Source: JBHIKY01 sp042139015 (GTDB taxonomy: Bacteria > Bacillota > Bacilli > Bacillales > Marinococcaceae). Taken from it: a DNA stretch of 64,000 nt. How positions within the stretch are numbered: position 1 is the stretch's first letter; each line of letters begins with the position of its first letter. The notes beneath the pieces were generated by a model. It worked only from the letters and a program-made list of their open reading frames with translations. It did no database searches and was not told the origin of the DNA. Below are positions 51,270 through 59,853 of the stretch, in pieces. The stretch is taken from NCBI RefSeq assembly GCF_042139015.1, contig NZ_JBHIKY010000016.1:1-64000 (forward strand). The letters run 5' to 3'. Both the position numbers and the translations under genes were made by a program.

Positions 51270-52238
51270 ATGATCTCATTCCAACAAGTCTCAAAGAAAT
51301 TCAAGGATGGAACACTAGCTGTAAACAATATCGATTTTACCATCGAAAAAGGGGAACTATTTGTTCTTATCGGTCCTAGCGGTTGTGGAAAAACGACCAC
51401 TTTAAAAATGATAAACCGGCTTGAAGAGCCGACAGGAGGTAATATTTCCCGAGAAGGTAAGTATTTAAAGGATTGGAATGTGCAGGAGCTCCGCTGGAAG
51501 ACAGGATATGTTCTACAGCAGATCGCACTTTTTCCAACTATGAATATTGAAGAAAATATTGCCGTAGTGCCGGAGCTCCAAAAATGGAGCAGGGACAAAA
51601 TAAAGCAGCGAGTAAACGAACTTCTCCATATGGTTGGACTCGAACCGGAAGTTTACAAAACGAGGGTGCCTTCCGAGCTTTCAGGAGGCCAGCAGCAGCG
51701 CATCGGAGTAATCCGTGCCCTTGCGGCAGATCCTGACGTGGTTATTATGGATGAACCATTCAGTGCCCTCGATCCACTCAGCCGGGAACAGCTTCAAAAA
51801 GATATCCGCAGGCTTCAGACAGATATCAAAAAAACGATTGTGTTTGTCACTCACGATATAGATGAGGCTCTTGCTCTTGGTGACCGCATTTGTATTATGA
51901 AAGAAGGAGAAGTAGTTCAGATCGGCACGCCTCAGGAAATTACCACTTCTCCGGAAAACGACTTTGTCAAAGACTTTATCGGGGATCGGCGGAGCGCATG
52001 GGATGTTCCTGTCAAAGATATTCTATCCGATGACCGGGCTGAAGAAAGAGACATAGCGGAAGGTGTGACTGTGCATTCGAATCTTCCTCTGAGAGATGCA
52101 GTTCCTTATTTTGATCAAACAGAAAAACAGGCTCTAAAGATTGTAGATGACGAAAAAGTCATCGGGGTGCTCAGCTATAAAGATATCGTTCTTTTTATGC
52201 AGAAAGACCAGGCTGCTAAAGAAAAGGAGCGTATCTAA
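51270..52238 (+). CDS. Quaternary-amine ABC transporter ATPase (OpuBA/OpuCA type)
   Basis: The 322-residue ATPase has Walker A GPSGCGKTT, signature LSGGQQQRIGVIRALA, Walker B VVIMDEPFSALDP and a C-terminal CBS-like tail (AVPYFDQTEKQALKIVDDEKV) as in ATPases of glycine betaine, carnitine and choline uptake. It starts a two-gene operon; its stop codon directly touches the ATG of the permease gene. Ribosome-binding site AAAGGATAA. Confidence 0.92.
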   Translation: MISFQQVSKKFKDGTLAVNNIDFTIEKGELFVLIGPSGCGKTTTLKMINRLEEPTGGNISREGKYLKDWNVQELRWKTGYVLQQIALFPTMNIEENIAVVPELQKWSRDKIKQRVNELLHMVGLEPEVYKTRVPSELSGGQQQRIGVIRALAADPDVVIMDEPFSALDPLSREQLQKDIRRLQTDIKKTIVFVTHDIDEALALGDRICIMKEGEVVQIGTPQEITTSPENDFVKDFIGDRRSAWDVPVKDILSDDRAEERDIAEGVTVHSNLPLRDAVPYFDQTEKQALKIVDDEKVIGVLSYKDIVLFMQKDQAAKEKERI

Positions 52239-53771
52239 ATGAGCATTTTTTCAGAAGTAGCGAGCATGTTTATTGAGCGCCAGGATCAATTTTGGAATTT
52301 AATGTGGGAGCATATCTACATGTCAGTGCTGTCTTTGCTTTGTGCTGTGTTAATTGCTGTTCCGCTCGGTATTATGCTATCACGCAAACAAAAAATAGCA
52401 GAACCGGTCATTGGTGTAGCAGCCGTGCTGCAAACTATACCCAGCCTGGCCCTTCTTGGATTTATGATTTTATTATTAAATCAAATCGGTACTGTTCCTG
52501 CAGTGGTTGCCCTTACGGCATACGCTTTGCTGCCTGTTCTTCGCAATACATATACCGGTATTAAAGGTGTGGATCCTTCGTTGATTGAAGCTGCAACAGG
52601 AATGGGCATGTCCTCCATGCAGCGTCTGCAGAAAATTGAACTTCCAATGGCTATGCCTGTCATCATGGCTGGTGTCCGCACTTCGATGGTACTTATTGTC
52701 GGAACAGCTACTCTTGCTGCACTGATCAGCGCGGGGGGACTCGGTGATTTTATCATGACAGGAATTGACCGGGCTAATAATGCTTACATTCTTCTCGGGG
52801 CGATACCTGCTGCACTGCTTGCTCTCTTTTTTGATTTTATTTTACGAATGATGGAAAAACAATCGCAGGGAAAATCCATTACGCCGATTATGGTAGTGCT
52901 CGGTATTTCTCTTGCCATTGTATTTACTCCGCTTGTAACTGCAAGCCAGCAGACAGAGCTGGTCGTAGGAGGAAAAGTTGGCGCAGAACCGGAAATTATT
53001 GCAAACATGTATAAACATCTGATTGAAGAGGAAACAGATATTAGTGTTGCGGTTGACTCGGGGATGGGAAGCACTGATGTCGCCTTTAATGCCCTTCGCT
53101 CTGATGAAGTCGATATGTATCTCGAGTTCACGGGCACAGCGCTTGTAGAGCTGTTGAATCAAGAAGCGGAACCAGGAAGCAGTGAAGCAGATGTCTATGA
53201 AGAAACCAGAGCAGGTATGAGCGAGGAGCACAATATGGCACTTCTTGAGCCGATGCAATTTAATAACACGTATGCACTGGCAATGAATGAGGACCTGGCT
53301 GAAGAATTAGAAGTGCAGACAATTTCAGATGCAGCATCTGAAGCCGATAATCTGGTTGCCGGCTTCACATTTGAATTTGCCGACCGGAGCGACGGCTATA
53401 AAGGAATGAGTGATGTCTATGATTTTACATTTGATACAGTAGAAACAATGGAGCCCGGGCTGCGCACGAGAGCAGTGCAGACTGGAGATGTCGATGTGAT
53501 TGATGCATACGCAACAGATGCAGATATTGTAGAGTTTGACTTAACATTATTAGAGGATGATCAGGATTTCTTCCCGCCATATCAAGGCGCTCCTCTTCTG
53601 AAAGAGGAGACCTTAGAGGAGTATCCAGAGATTGAAGATATCCTCAATCAACTTGGCGGCGAAATTTCTGATGAAGAGATGCAGGACATGAACTATATGG
53701 TAGACTATAAAGATGCAGACCCTTCCGAAGTTGCAGAGGACTATTTGACAGAAAACGGATTTCTCGAATGA
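52239..53771 (+). CDS. Fused permease and substrate-binding protein of an Opu-type transporter
   Basis: The 510-residue protein has an N-terminal permease half (about residues 1-215: LLCAVLIAVPLGIMLSRKQ, IPSLALLGFMILLLNQIGTVPAVVALTAYALLP in order, and EAATGMGMSSMQRLQKIELP) and, after one more membrane segment (ITPIMVVLGISLAIVFTPL), an extracellular binding domain (LVVGGKVGAEPEIIANMYK, MYLEFTGTALVELLN). Fusion of OpuBB and OpuBC functions in one chain is known in lactic acid bacteria and bacilli. Likely substrates are betaine, choline or carnitine; the aromatic cage was not verified. Confidence 0.92.
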   Translation: MSIFSEVASMFIERQDQFWNLMWEHIYMSVLSLLCAVLIAVPLGIMLSRKQKIAEPVIGVAAVLQTIPSLALLGFMILLLNQIGTVPAVVALTAYALLPVLRNTYTGIKGVDPSLIEAATGMGMSSMQRLQKIELPMAMPVIMAGVRTSMVLIVGTATLAALISAGGLGDFIMTGIDRANNAYILLGAIPAALLALFFDFILRMMEKQSQGKSITPIMVVLGISLAIVFTPLVTASQQTELVVGGKVGAEPEIIANMYKHLIEEETDISVAVDSGMGSTDVAFNALRSDEVDMYLEFTGTALVELLNQEAEPGSSEADVYEETRAGMSEEHNMALLEPMQFNNTYALAMNEDLAEELEVQTISDAASEADNLVAGFTFEFADRSDGYKGMSDVYDFTFDTVETMEPGLRTRAVQTGDVDVIDAYATDADIVEFDLTLLEDDQDFFPPYQGAPLLKEETLEEYPEIEDILNQLGGEISDEEMQDMNYMVDYKDADPSEVAEDYLTENGFLE

Positions 53772-53787
53772 TAAAGGAGGCACACAC

Positions 53788-54204
53788 ATGACTACTATTA
53801 AAAATCCAAGCCAGGAAGAAATTAAAGATATTTTGAACAGAAGCAGACGAATTGCGGTGGTTGGGCTTTCTAATAATCCAGAGCGCACTTCCTATCAGGT
53901 GAGCAAGGTTATGCAGGAAGCAGGCTATGAAATTCTGCCGGTGAACCCGACAATCAAAGAAGCGCTGGGCCAGCCAGCATATGCATCATTGACAGAAATC
54001 GAAGGACCGGTGGATATCATTAATGTATTTCGACGCAGTGAGCATTTACCAGAAGTCGCAGAGGAAGCAGCCGGATTGGACTGCGAAGTTTTCTGGGCTC
54101 AGCTTGGTCTCTCAAATGAGAAAGCCTATGAGACAGCAAATGGGGCAGGAATGACAGTAATTATGGATAAATGTATTAAAGTTGAATATCAAAGGATAAA
54201 ATAA
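53788..54204 (+). CDS. yneT: CoA-binding domain protein YneT
   Basis: A 138-residue Rossmann-fold protein with RRIAVVGLSNNPERTSYQVS, GYEILPVNPTIKEALGQPAY, DIINVFRRSEHLPEVAEEA and VIMDKCIKVEY, the CoA-binding (YccU-like) domain family. Ligand and role are not known. It precedes parE as in B. subtilis yneT, and begins 16 bases after the transporter gene with AAAGGAGG. Confidence 0.9.
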   Translation: MTTIKNPSQEEIKDILNRSRRIAVVGLSNNPERTSYQVSKVMQEAGYEILPVNPTIKEALGQPAYASLTEIEGPVDIINVFRRSEHLPEVAEEAAGLDCEVFWAQLGLSNEKAYETANGAGMTVIMDKCIKVEYQRIK

Positions 54205-54214
54205 TAGAAAAAGC

Positions 54215-54250
54215 TGGAGCGCTCCTAAAAATGAGCGCTCCTTTTTCATA
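54215..54250 (+). terminator. yneT terminator
   Basis: GGAGCGCTC-CTAAAAAT-GAGCGCTCC followed by TTTTTCAT. Confidence 0.93.
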
Positions 54251-54339
54251 AAGAATAACTTGGTTTAGTATAAAAATTTCTTGGCTTTTTGAAAGAAGCA
54301 GGTAAAATGAGGAGTATATTGAACCTTACTTATCAATAT

Positions 54340-54353
54340 GAAACATACGTTCC
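54340..54353. promoter_or_regulatory. LexA (DinR)-box-like site before parE
   Basis: GAAACATACGTTCC differs from the Bacillus SOS box CGAACATATGTTCG at four positions. In B. subtilis the parEC operon is reported in the LexA regulon, so the site deserves a check, but the match is imperfect. Confidence 0.35.
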
Positions 54354-54413
54354 AATATGTTATGTTATAGTATAGATTATGTTTGGTTGAGTTTCAGAAA
54401 GGAGCAAGAGCCA

Positions 54414-56387
54414 TTGTCGCAGAAACAAGCCTTTGATTACAATGATGATGCCATCCAGGTGCTGGAAGGTCTTGACGCTGTTCGCAAACGACCGGGGATG
54501 TATATTGGAAGCACGGATTCCCGCGGCCTCCATCACCTGGTATTCGAAATATTAGATAATGCTGTAGATGAGGCCTTGGCAGGGTTTGGAAATACGATTG
54601 ACGTTATTCTTCACAAGGATCACAGTGTGACCGTTTCCGATCAAGGCAGGGGTATTCCAACCGGAACGCACCGAACTGGAAAATCAACAGCTGAAGTAAT
54701 TTTCACTGTTCTTCACGCCGGAGGCAAGTTCGGGCAGGGAGGTTATTCTACCAGTGGAGGCCTGCACGGGGTCGGTGCTTCTGTTGTTAATGCACTTTCC
54801 GAATGGCTGACAGTGACCATCCACCGGGACGGCAGTGTATATACCCAGGAGTTTGCTAATGGGGGCAAACCTATTACGGACTTAAAACAGCAGGGAAAGA
54901 CAAAACGCACCGGCACAACGATTCATTTCAAACCAGATCCGGAAATATTCAGCACTACGTCGTACCAATTTGATATATTGTCGGAACGGCTGAAAGAAGC
55001 TGCCTTTTTATTAAATGGGGTAGCCATCCGGCTTAGAGATGAACGTTCAACAGATAAGATTGAAGAAGTTTATGCGTATGATACCGGAATTAAAGCATTT
55101 GTCGAGTACTTGAATGAAGATAAAGAAGTGCTGCACCCAGTCGTGTATTTCGAAGGTAAAAACAACGACATCGAAGTAGAGATTGCGTTTCAATTTAATG
55201 ATGCCTATACAGAAAACGTCCTCTCCTTTGTTAACAACGTTCGAACGAAAGATGGAGGAACACACGAATCAGGTGCAAAAACAGCGCTTACCAGGGCAGT
55301 GAATGAGTACGCAAGGAAAATGAGTCTTCTCAAGGATAAAGAGAAAAACCTGGACGGCTCTGATATCCGTGAAGGATTTACAGGCGTTATCTCCATCCGG
55401 ATACCAGAGGATCTCCTACAATTTGAGGGGCAGACTAAAGGTAAACTCGGCACCACAGAAGCCCGCTCTGCAGTCGATCAGGTCGTCTCCGATAAACTGA
55501 CCTATTTCTTTGAAGAAAACCCGACCATCAGCTCAATGCTTATCAAAAAAGCAATTAAAGCTTCGCAGGCACGAGAAGCAGCCCGCAAAGCACGCGAGGA
55601 AGCAAGAAGTGGAAAGAAGAACCGTAAAAAAGACGCTCTTTTAAGCGGAAAGCTGACTCCCGCACAATCGAAAAACCCGGAGCGAAACGAGCTTTATCTT
55701 GTAGAAGGCGATTCTGCCGGAGGGTCGGCGAAACAAGGGAGAGACCGTAAGTTTCAGGCGGTACTGCCGCTGCGTGGAAAAGTGATAAATACGGAAAAAG
55801 CAAAGCTCGATGATATCATGAAAAACGAAGAGATCCGTACAATTATTTATGCACTGGGAGCAGGCGTCGGTGCTGATTTCACGATTGCTGACCGTAACTA
55901 CGATAAGGTCGTCATCATGACAGATGCTGATACAGACGGCGCTCATATTCAGGTACTGCTGCTTACCTTTTTTTACCGCTATATGCGGCCTCTTGTAGAA
56001 GCAGGCAAGATTTATATTGCACTGCCGCCATTATATAAGGTAAGCAAAGGAACCGGGGCAAAGCAAAAAGTTGAATACGCCTGGGATGAGGATGGCCAAA
56101 AGGATGCTATAAAAAAAGTTGGGAGGGGATATTCAATCCAGCGTTATAAAGGTCTGGGGGAAATGGATGCGACCCAGCTCTGGGAAACGACGATGAACCC
56201 GGAGACACGCACCCTTATCCGTGTTACTGTGGATGATTTAGCGAGAGCGGATAAACGCGTGACTACCTTGATGGGCGATAAAGTGGAGCCTCGCAGAAAA
56301 TGGATTGAATCTCACGTTGCGTTCGGACTTGAGGAAGAATCTAACATCCTCGACAACGAAAACCTTCATACCGAGGAGGGCCAATAG
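54414..56387 (+). CDS. parE: DNA topoisomerase IV subunit B
   Basis: ParE is the ATPase subunit of topoisomerase IV, which unlinks daughter chromosomes. The 657-residue protein has the GHKL motifs (EILDNAVDEALAGFG, VSDQGRGIPTG, GLHGVGASVVNALSEW), the transducer, and the TOPRIM part (YLVEGDSAGGSAKQGRDR, IIMTDADTDGAHIQ). The start is TTG 54414 with AAAGGAGC nine bases before; the longer frame from 54357 lacks this. Its stop codon shares one base with the parC start. Confidence 0.97.
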   Translation: MSQKQAFDYNDDAIQVLEGLDAVRKRPGMYIGSTDSRGLHHLVFEILDNAVDEALAGFGNTIDVILHKDHSVTVSDQGRGIPTGTHRTGKSTAEVIFTVLHAGGKFGQGGYSTSGGLHGVGASVVNALSEWLTVTIHRDGSVYTQEFANGGKPITDLKQQGKTKRTGTTIHFKPDPEIFSTTSYQFDILSERLKEAAFLLNGVAIRLRDERSTDKIEEVYAYDTGIKAFVEYLNEDKEVLHPVVYFEGKNNDIEVEIAFQFNDAYTENVLSFVNNVRTKDGGTHESGAKTALTRAVNEYARKMSLLKDKEKNLDGSDIREGFTGVISIRIPEDLLQFEGQTKGKLGTTEARSAVDQVVSDKLTYFFEENPTISSMLIKKAIKASQAREAARKAREEARSGKKNRKKDALLSGKLTPAQSKNPERNELYLVEGDSAGGSAKQGRDRKFQAVLPLRGKVINTEKAKLDDIMKNEEIRTIIYALGAGVGADFTIADRNYDKVVIMTDADTDGAHIQVLLLTFFYRYMRPLVEAGKIYIALPPLYKVSKGTGAKQKVEYAWDEDGQKDAIKKVGRGYSIQRYKGLGEMDATQLWETTMNPETRTLIRVTVDDLARADKRVTTLMGDKVEPRRKWIESHVAFGLEEESNILDNENLHTEEGQ

Positions 56388-58864
56388 TGGCAGAAGCAGA
56401 GAAATATCTTGATTTACCATTAGAAGAAGTACTCGGCGACAGATTCGGCCGTTACAGCAAATATATCATTCAGGAAAGAGCCCTCCCGGATGCGAGAGAT
56501 GGCTTAAAGCCCGTACAGCGCCGGATATTATATGCAATGCTGCAGGACGGTAATACTTCTGACAAGCCGTATCGAAAGGCAGCAAAAACTGTCGGTAACG
56601 TTATCGGCAACTACCATCCCCATGGTGATTCATCTGTATATGAAGCGATGGTCCGAATGAGTCAGCAATGGAAAGTACGCAATCTGCTGGTGGAGATGCA
56701 CGGAAACAATGGCTCCATCGATGGAGACCCGCCAGCCGCCATGCGTTATACCGAAACTAGATTATCACCAATTGCTGCAGAATTATTGAAAGATATAGAA
56801 AAAAACACCGTAGAGCATATTTTAAATTTTGACGATACGATAGAAGAGCCGGTCGTCCTGCCGGCAATGTATCCAAATCTCTTAGTCAACGGATCTACCG
56901 GCATATCATCCGGGTATGCCACTGATATTCCTCCTCATCATCTTGGAGAAGTTATAGAGTCTGTCATGATGCAGATTGATAAGCCTGACTGCACGGTCGA
57001 TCAATTAATGACTGTCATAAAAGGCCCTGATTTCCCAACGGGAGGAATTATTCAAGGAACCGACGGTATAAAAAAAGCTTATGAAAGCGGCAAAGGAAAA
57101 ATCATTGTTCGTGCCAAAACAGAAATTGAAACGATCCGCGGCGGAAAGAAACAAATCGTTATAACTGAAATTCCTTATGATATCGTAAAATCGAATCTCG
57201 TCAAAAAAATGGATGAAATTCGTTTTGATAAAAAAGTAGAAGGAATTGCAGAGGTTCGTGATGATACTGACCGTACAGGCCTTCGAATTGTAGTAGAGCT
57301 GAAAAAAGAAGCTGACCCTGACAGCATCATCAATTACTTATATAAAACGACGGATCTGCAGGTGTCATATAATTTCAATATGGTGGCTATTCATAATAAG
57401 ACCCCCCAGCTGCTTGGAATTAAGCAGATGTTAGATGCCTATATCAACCACCAAAAAGAAGTAGTCCTTAACCGCACTCGATATAATTTGAATAAAGCTG
57501 AAACAAGACAACATATCGTAGAAGGACTAATCAAAGCGATTTCCATTCTAGATGAAGTTATTGCTGAAATCCGTGCTTCAAAAGACAAAAAAGATGCAAA
57601 GGATAACTTAATTTCGTCCTTCGGCTTCACCGATGAGCAGGCAGAAGCGATCGTTAATTTACAGCTGTATCGTTTAACAAACACGGATATCACAACGCTG
57701 GAAAAAGAAGCAGATGAACTAAAAAAAGAAATTGAACGCCTTAAGGAAATTCTTGGCAGCGAAAAGAAGCTTATTCAAGTAATAAAGGCCGAATTAAAAC
57801 GTATTAAAAAAACTTACAATGACGAACGACGCACTGTTATTGAAGATAAAATTGAAGAATTGAAAATTAATATGGAAGTAATGATTCCTGCGGAAGATGT
57901 CATTGTCACAGCAACAAAAGAAGGCTATGTGAAACGGACAAGCACCCGCTCTTATACTGCGTCGAATACCGAGCCGCCGGGGATGAAAGAAACCGATAAT
58001 TTATTGTTCTTTCAGGAGATGAATACTACGGATACACTCCTGCTTTTTACAAAAAAAGGACAGTATCTTTACATGCCGGTGCATCAAATGGCGGATATCC
58101 GCTGGAAAGATAACGGTCAGCATATCGGAAATATTGTGCAGCTTGAGGCAGATGACAGTTTAATTAAAGCGATACCCGTACGTGAATTTACAGAAAATAA
58201 ATACCTAATATTTTTCACTAAAAACGGCATGGTGAAAAAAACGGCACTCTCTGAATACAAAGCTCAGAGATATTCGAGAGCAATGATGGCTGTGAAGATA
58301 AAAGAACAGGATGAACTAAGAAACGTAGAAGTTACTGATGGAAATCAAGAAATTTTTCTTGCTACAGAAATGGGGTACGGACTGCGTTTTTCAGAAGAAG
58401 AAGCAGCTCCAATTGGACAGCGTGCCGCCGGTGTAAAAGGAATTAATTTAAAGGACGGCGATTCATTAGTAAACGGTATTGTATATTCTCCGGAGGAGAA
58501 AACAAACGTTCTTATCGCTACACAGCGCGGAGCAGTTAAAAAAATGCCGCTTAAAGAAGTAGATGTGAGCAGCAGGGCAAAGAGGGGGCTGCAAATACTG
58601 CGGCAATTAAAATCTAATCCTCACCGTATAATCGGATTGGTAAAACTTTCAGGAACTGAGGAAACAACGATTGAGATGTATACTGACAAGCACAACCAGA
58701 TAAGTGAACCAACCAGGGCATTACGCGAGAATGATCGATACAGCAATGGATCATTTGTAGTTGACACGAAAGAGAATGGTGCAGTTATTGACATCTGGAA
58801 AACGGTAAACTTTAAAAAAGAAAATCAGAAATCAAAAGTGAATGGTAACCAAGAAGGCCAGTGA
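56387..58864 (+). CDS. parC: DNA topoisomerase IV subunit A
   Basis: ParC cuts and rejoins DNA. The 825-residue protein has the quinolone-region start RYSKYIIQERALPDARDGLKPVQRRILYAM (in order), GNYHPHGDSSVYEAMVRMSQ, the catalytic Tyr in AMRYTETRL (about Y121), a coiled-coil gate, and beta-pinwheel repeats in the C-terminal third (for example LFTKKGQYLYMP, FFTKNGMVKKT, IATQRGAVKKM). GTG start overlaps the parE stop (TAGTG), so translation is coupled. Confidence 0.97.
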   Translation: MAEAEKYLDLPLEEVLGDRFGRYSKYIIQERALPDARDGLKPVQRRILYAMLQDGNTSDKPYRKAAKTVGNVIGNYHPHGDSSVYEAMVRMSQQWKVRNLLVEMHGNNGSIDGDPPAAMRYTETRLSPIAAELLKDIEKNTVEHILNFDDTIEEPVVLPAMYPNLLVNGSTGISSGYATDIPPHHLGEVIESVMMQIDKPDCTVDQLMTVIKGPDFPTGGIIQGTDGIKKAYESGKGKIIVRAKTEIETIRGGKKQIVITEIPYDIVKSNLVKKMDEIRFDKKVEGIAEVRDDTDRTGLRIVVELKKEADPDSIINYLYKTTDLQVSYNFNMVAIHNKTPQLLGIKQMLDAYINHQKEVVLNRTRYNLNKAETRQHIVEGLIKAISILDEVIAEIRASKDKKDAKDNLISSFGFTDEQAEAIVNLQLYRLTNTDITTLEKEADELKKEIERLKEILGSEKKLIQVIKAELKRIKKTYNDERRTVIEDKIEELKINMEVMIPAEDVIVTATKEGYVKRTSTRSYTASNTEPPGMKETDNLLFFQEMNTTDTLLLFTKKGQYLYMPVHQMADIRWKDNGQHIGNIVQLEADDSLIKAIPVREFTENKYLIFFTKNGMVKKTALSEYKAQRYSRAMMAVKIKEQDELRNVEVTDGNQEIFLATEMGYGLRFSEEEAAPIGQRAAGVKGINLKDGDSLVNGIVYSPEEKTNVLIATQRGAVKKMPLKEVDVSSRAKRGLQILRQLKSNPHRIIGLVKLSGTEETTIEMYTDKHNQISEPTRALRENDRYSNGSFVVDTKENGAVIDIWKTVNFKKENQKSKVNGNQEGQ

Positions 58865-58990
58865 CCTTTAACAAAATGCCCGGAGCGGTGAAGGCTCCGG
58901 GTGTACCTATGAAGAAAACTTTATATAATTGCTGGAAGTTAACCATACATATATTATGTAAACTAATAACGGAAGAGAAGGGTGGACCTT

Positions 58991-59488
58991 ATGAATGCAG
59001 GAACACATTTAATAGGTGCAGCGGCTGCAGGCACAGCATTGTTTGCTGTTTCACCACCGGATTTTGCACTTTGGAGCCCGAATGGAGCGTTTTTTTCTGC
59101 ATCCGTACTGGGCGGAGGTTTGCTGCCGGACATATGCCAGCCGACATCGTGGCTCGGAAGAAGATTACGTATAATATCCACGCTGATTAGAACGATTTTA
59201 GGCCACCGAACATTTACACATAGTTTATTGTTTTTATTATTGATCTATTTAACGACCGGATTATGGCAGGGAAATGCCGGCAGTGCTGTTCAACTGGGAT
59301 TAACGTTAGGAGCAGCAAGCCATATATTACTTGATATGCTTACTGTCAGAGGCGTGCGTTTATTGTTTCCTGTAAGAATAAACGTTAGATTTCCACTTAC
59401 AACTACGACAGGATCCGTATTCGGAGAAGGGGTAATTGCTATTTCGCTATTAGTGTGGGTGATTTATTTTACGGCGAATATGGTTTAA
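58991..59488 (+). CDS. YdjM-like membrane metal-dependent hydrolase
   Basis: A 165-residue membrane protein: MNAGTHLIGAAAAGTALFAV, GGGLLPDICQPTSWLGRR, ILGHRTFTHSLLFLLLIYL and LGAASHILLDMLTVRGVRLL. The His/Asp motifs (THLIG, LPDI, GHRTFTHS, HILLDML) define the LexA-regulated membrane-bound hydrolase YdjM family, whose substrate is unknown. AAGGGTGG precedes ATG 58991. Confidence 0.85.
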   Translation: MNAGTHLIGAAAAGTALFAVSPPDFALWSPNGAFFSASVLGGGLLPDICQPTSWLGRRLRIISTLIRTILGHRTFTHSLLFLLLIYLTTGLWQGNAGSAVQLGLTLGAASHILLDMLTVRGVRLLFPVRINVRFPLTTTTGSVFGEGVIAISLLVWVIYFTANMV

Positions 59489-59853
59489 ATATATACACAG
59501 CACTCGATGCCCAAGTGAAGAATACACTTGGGATTTTATTAAATTTCGAGGTTAAAAATCATTTTTGTCTCATTATCTTAAGTTTACTTAGTATTTGAGA
59601 CTATTTAATATTTTCGAATTTAACTTCTTATAATATATATTATGTTAACTTATTTATTTTTTCATACTCAGCTGTGCTGATCTGGTATTCATCGACTATC
59701 CCCCCTCTCTTTTTCAATTATAAATTTGCAGACTTTTCCTCTTGCAGCCCGCGTGATCTCCCATAAGCGACAATTTCCAGTCGTTCTGCGGGAGATCTCG
59801 TCAGGGCCACTGGATCAGCAGGACTCTTGCACCTGGTAATGCTTTTCAAACTT
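59489..59853. other. Intergenic region between convergent genes
   Basis: No gene is seen. It holds a terminator-like hairpin (CCCAAGTG-AAGAATA-CACTTGGG, 59512-59534, then ATTTTATT) for the upstream gene, an AT-rich stretch, and a second large hairpin (59747-59807, listed separately) before the end of the symporter gene. Confidence 0.7.
59747..59807. repeat. Long imperfect inverted repeat
   Basis: GCCC...GATCTCCC...GCGAC-AATTTCCA-GTCG...GGGAGATC...GGGC folds into a long interrupted stem with three helical parts. There is no T-run on the plus strand. It may stop transcription of the symporter gene from the minus strand, or be a small interspersed repeat. Confidence 0.5.

Noticed and set aside
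58877..58899. Hairpin after parC as a terminator
   Set aside because: CCCGGAGC and GCTCCGGG pair well, but there is no T-run after it, so termination is doubtful.
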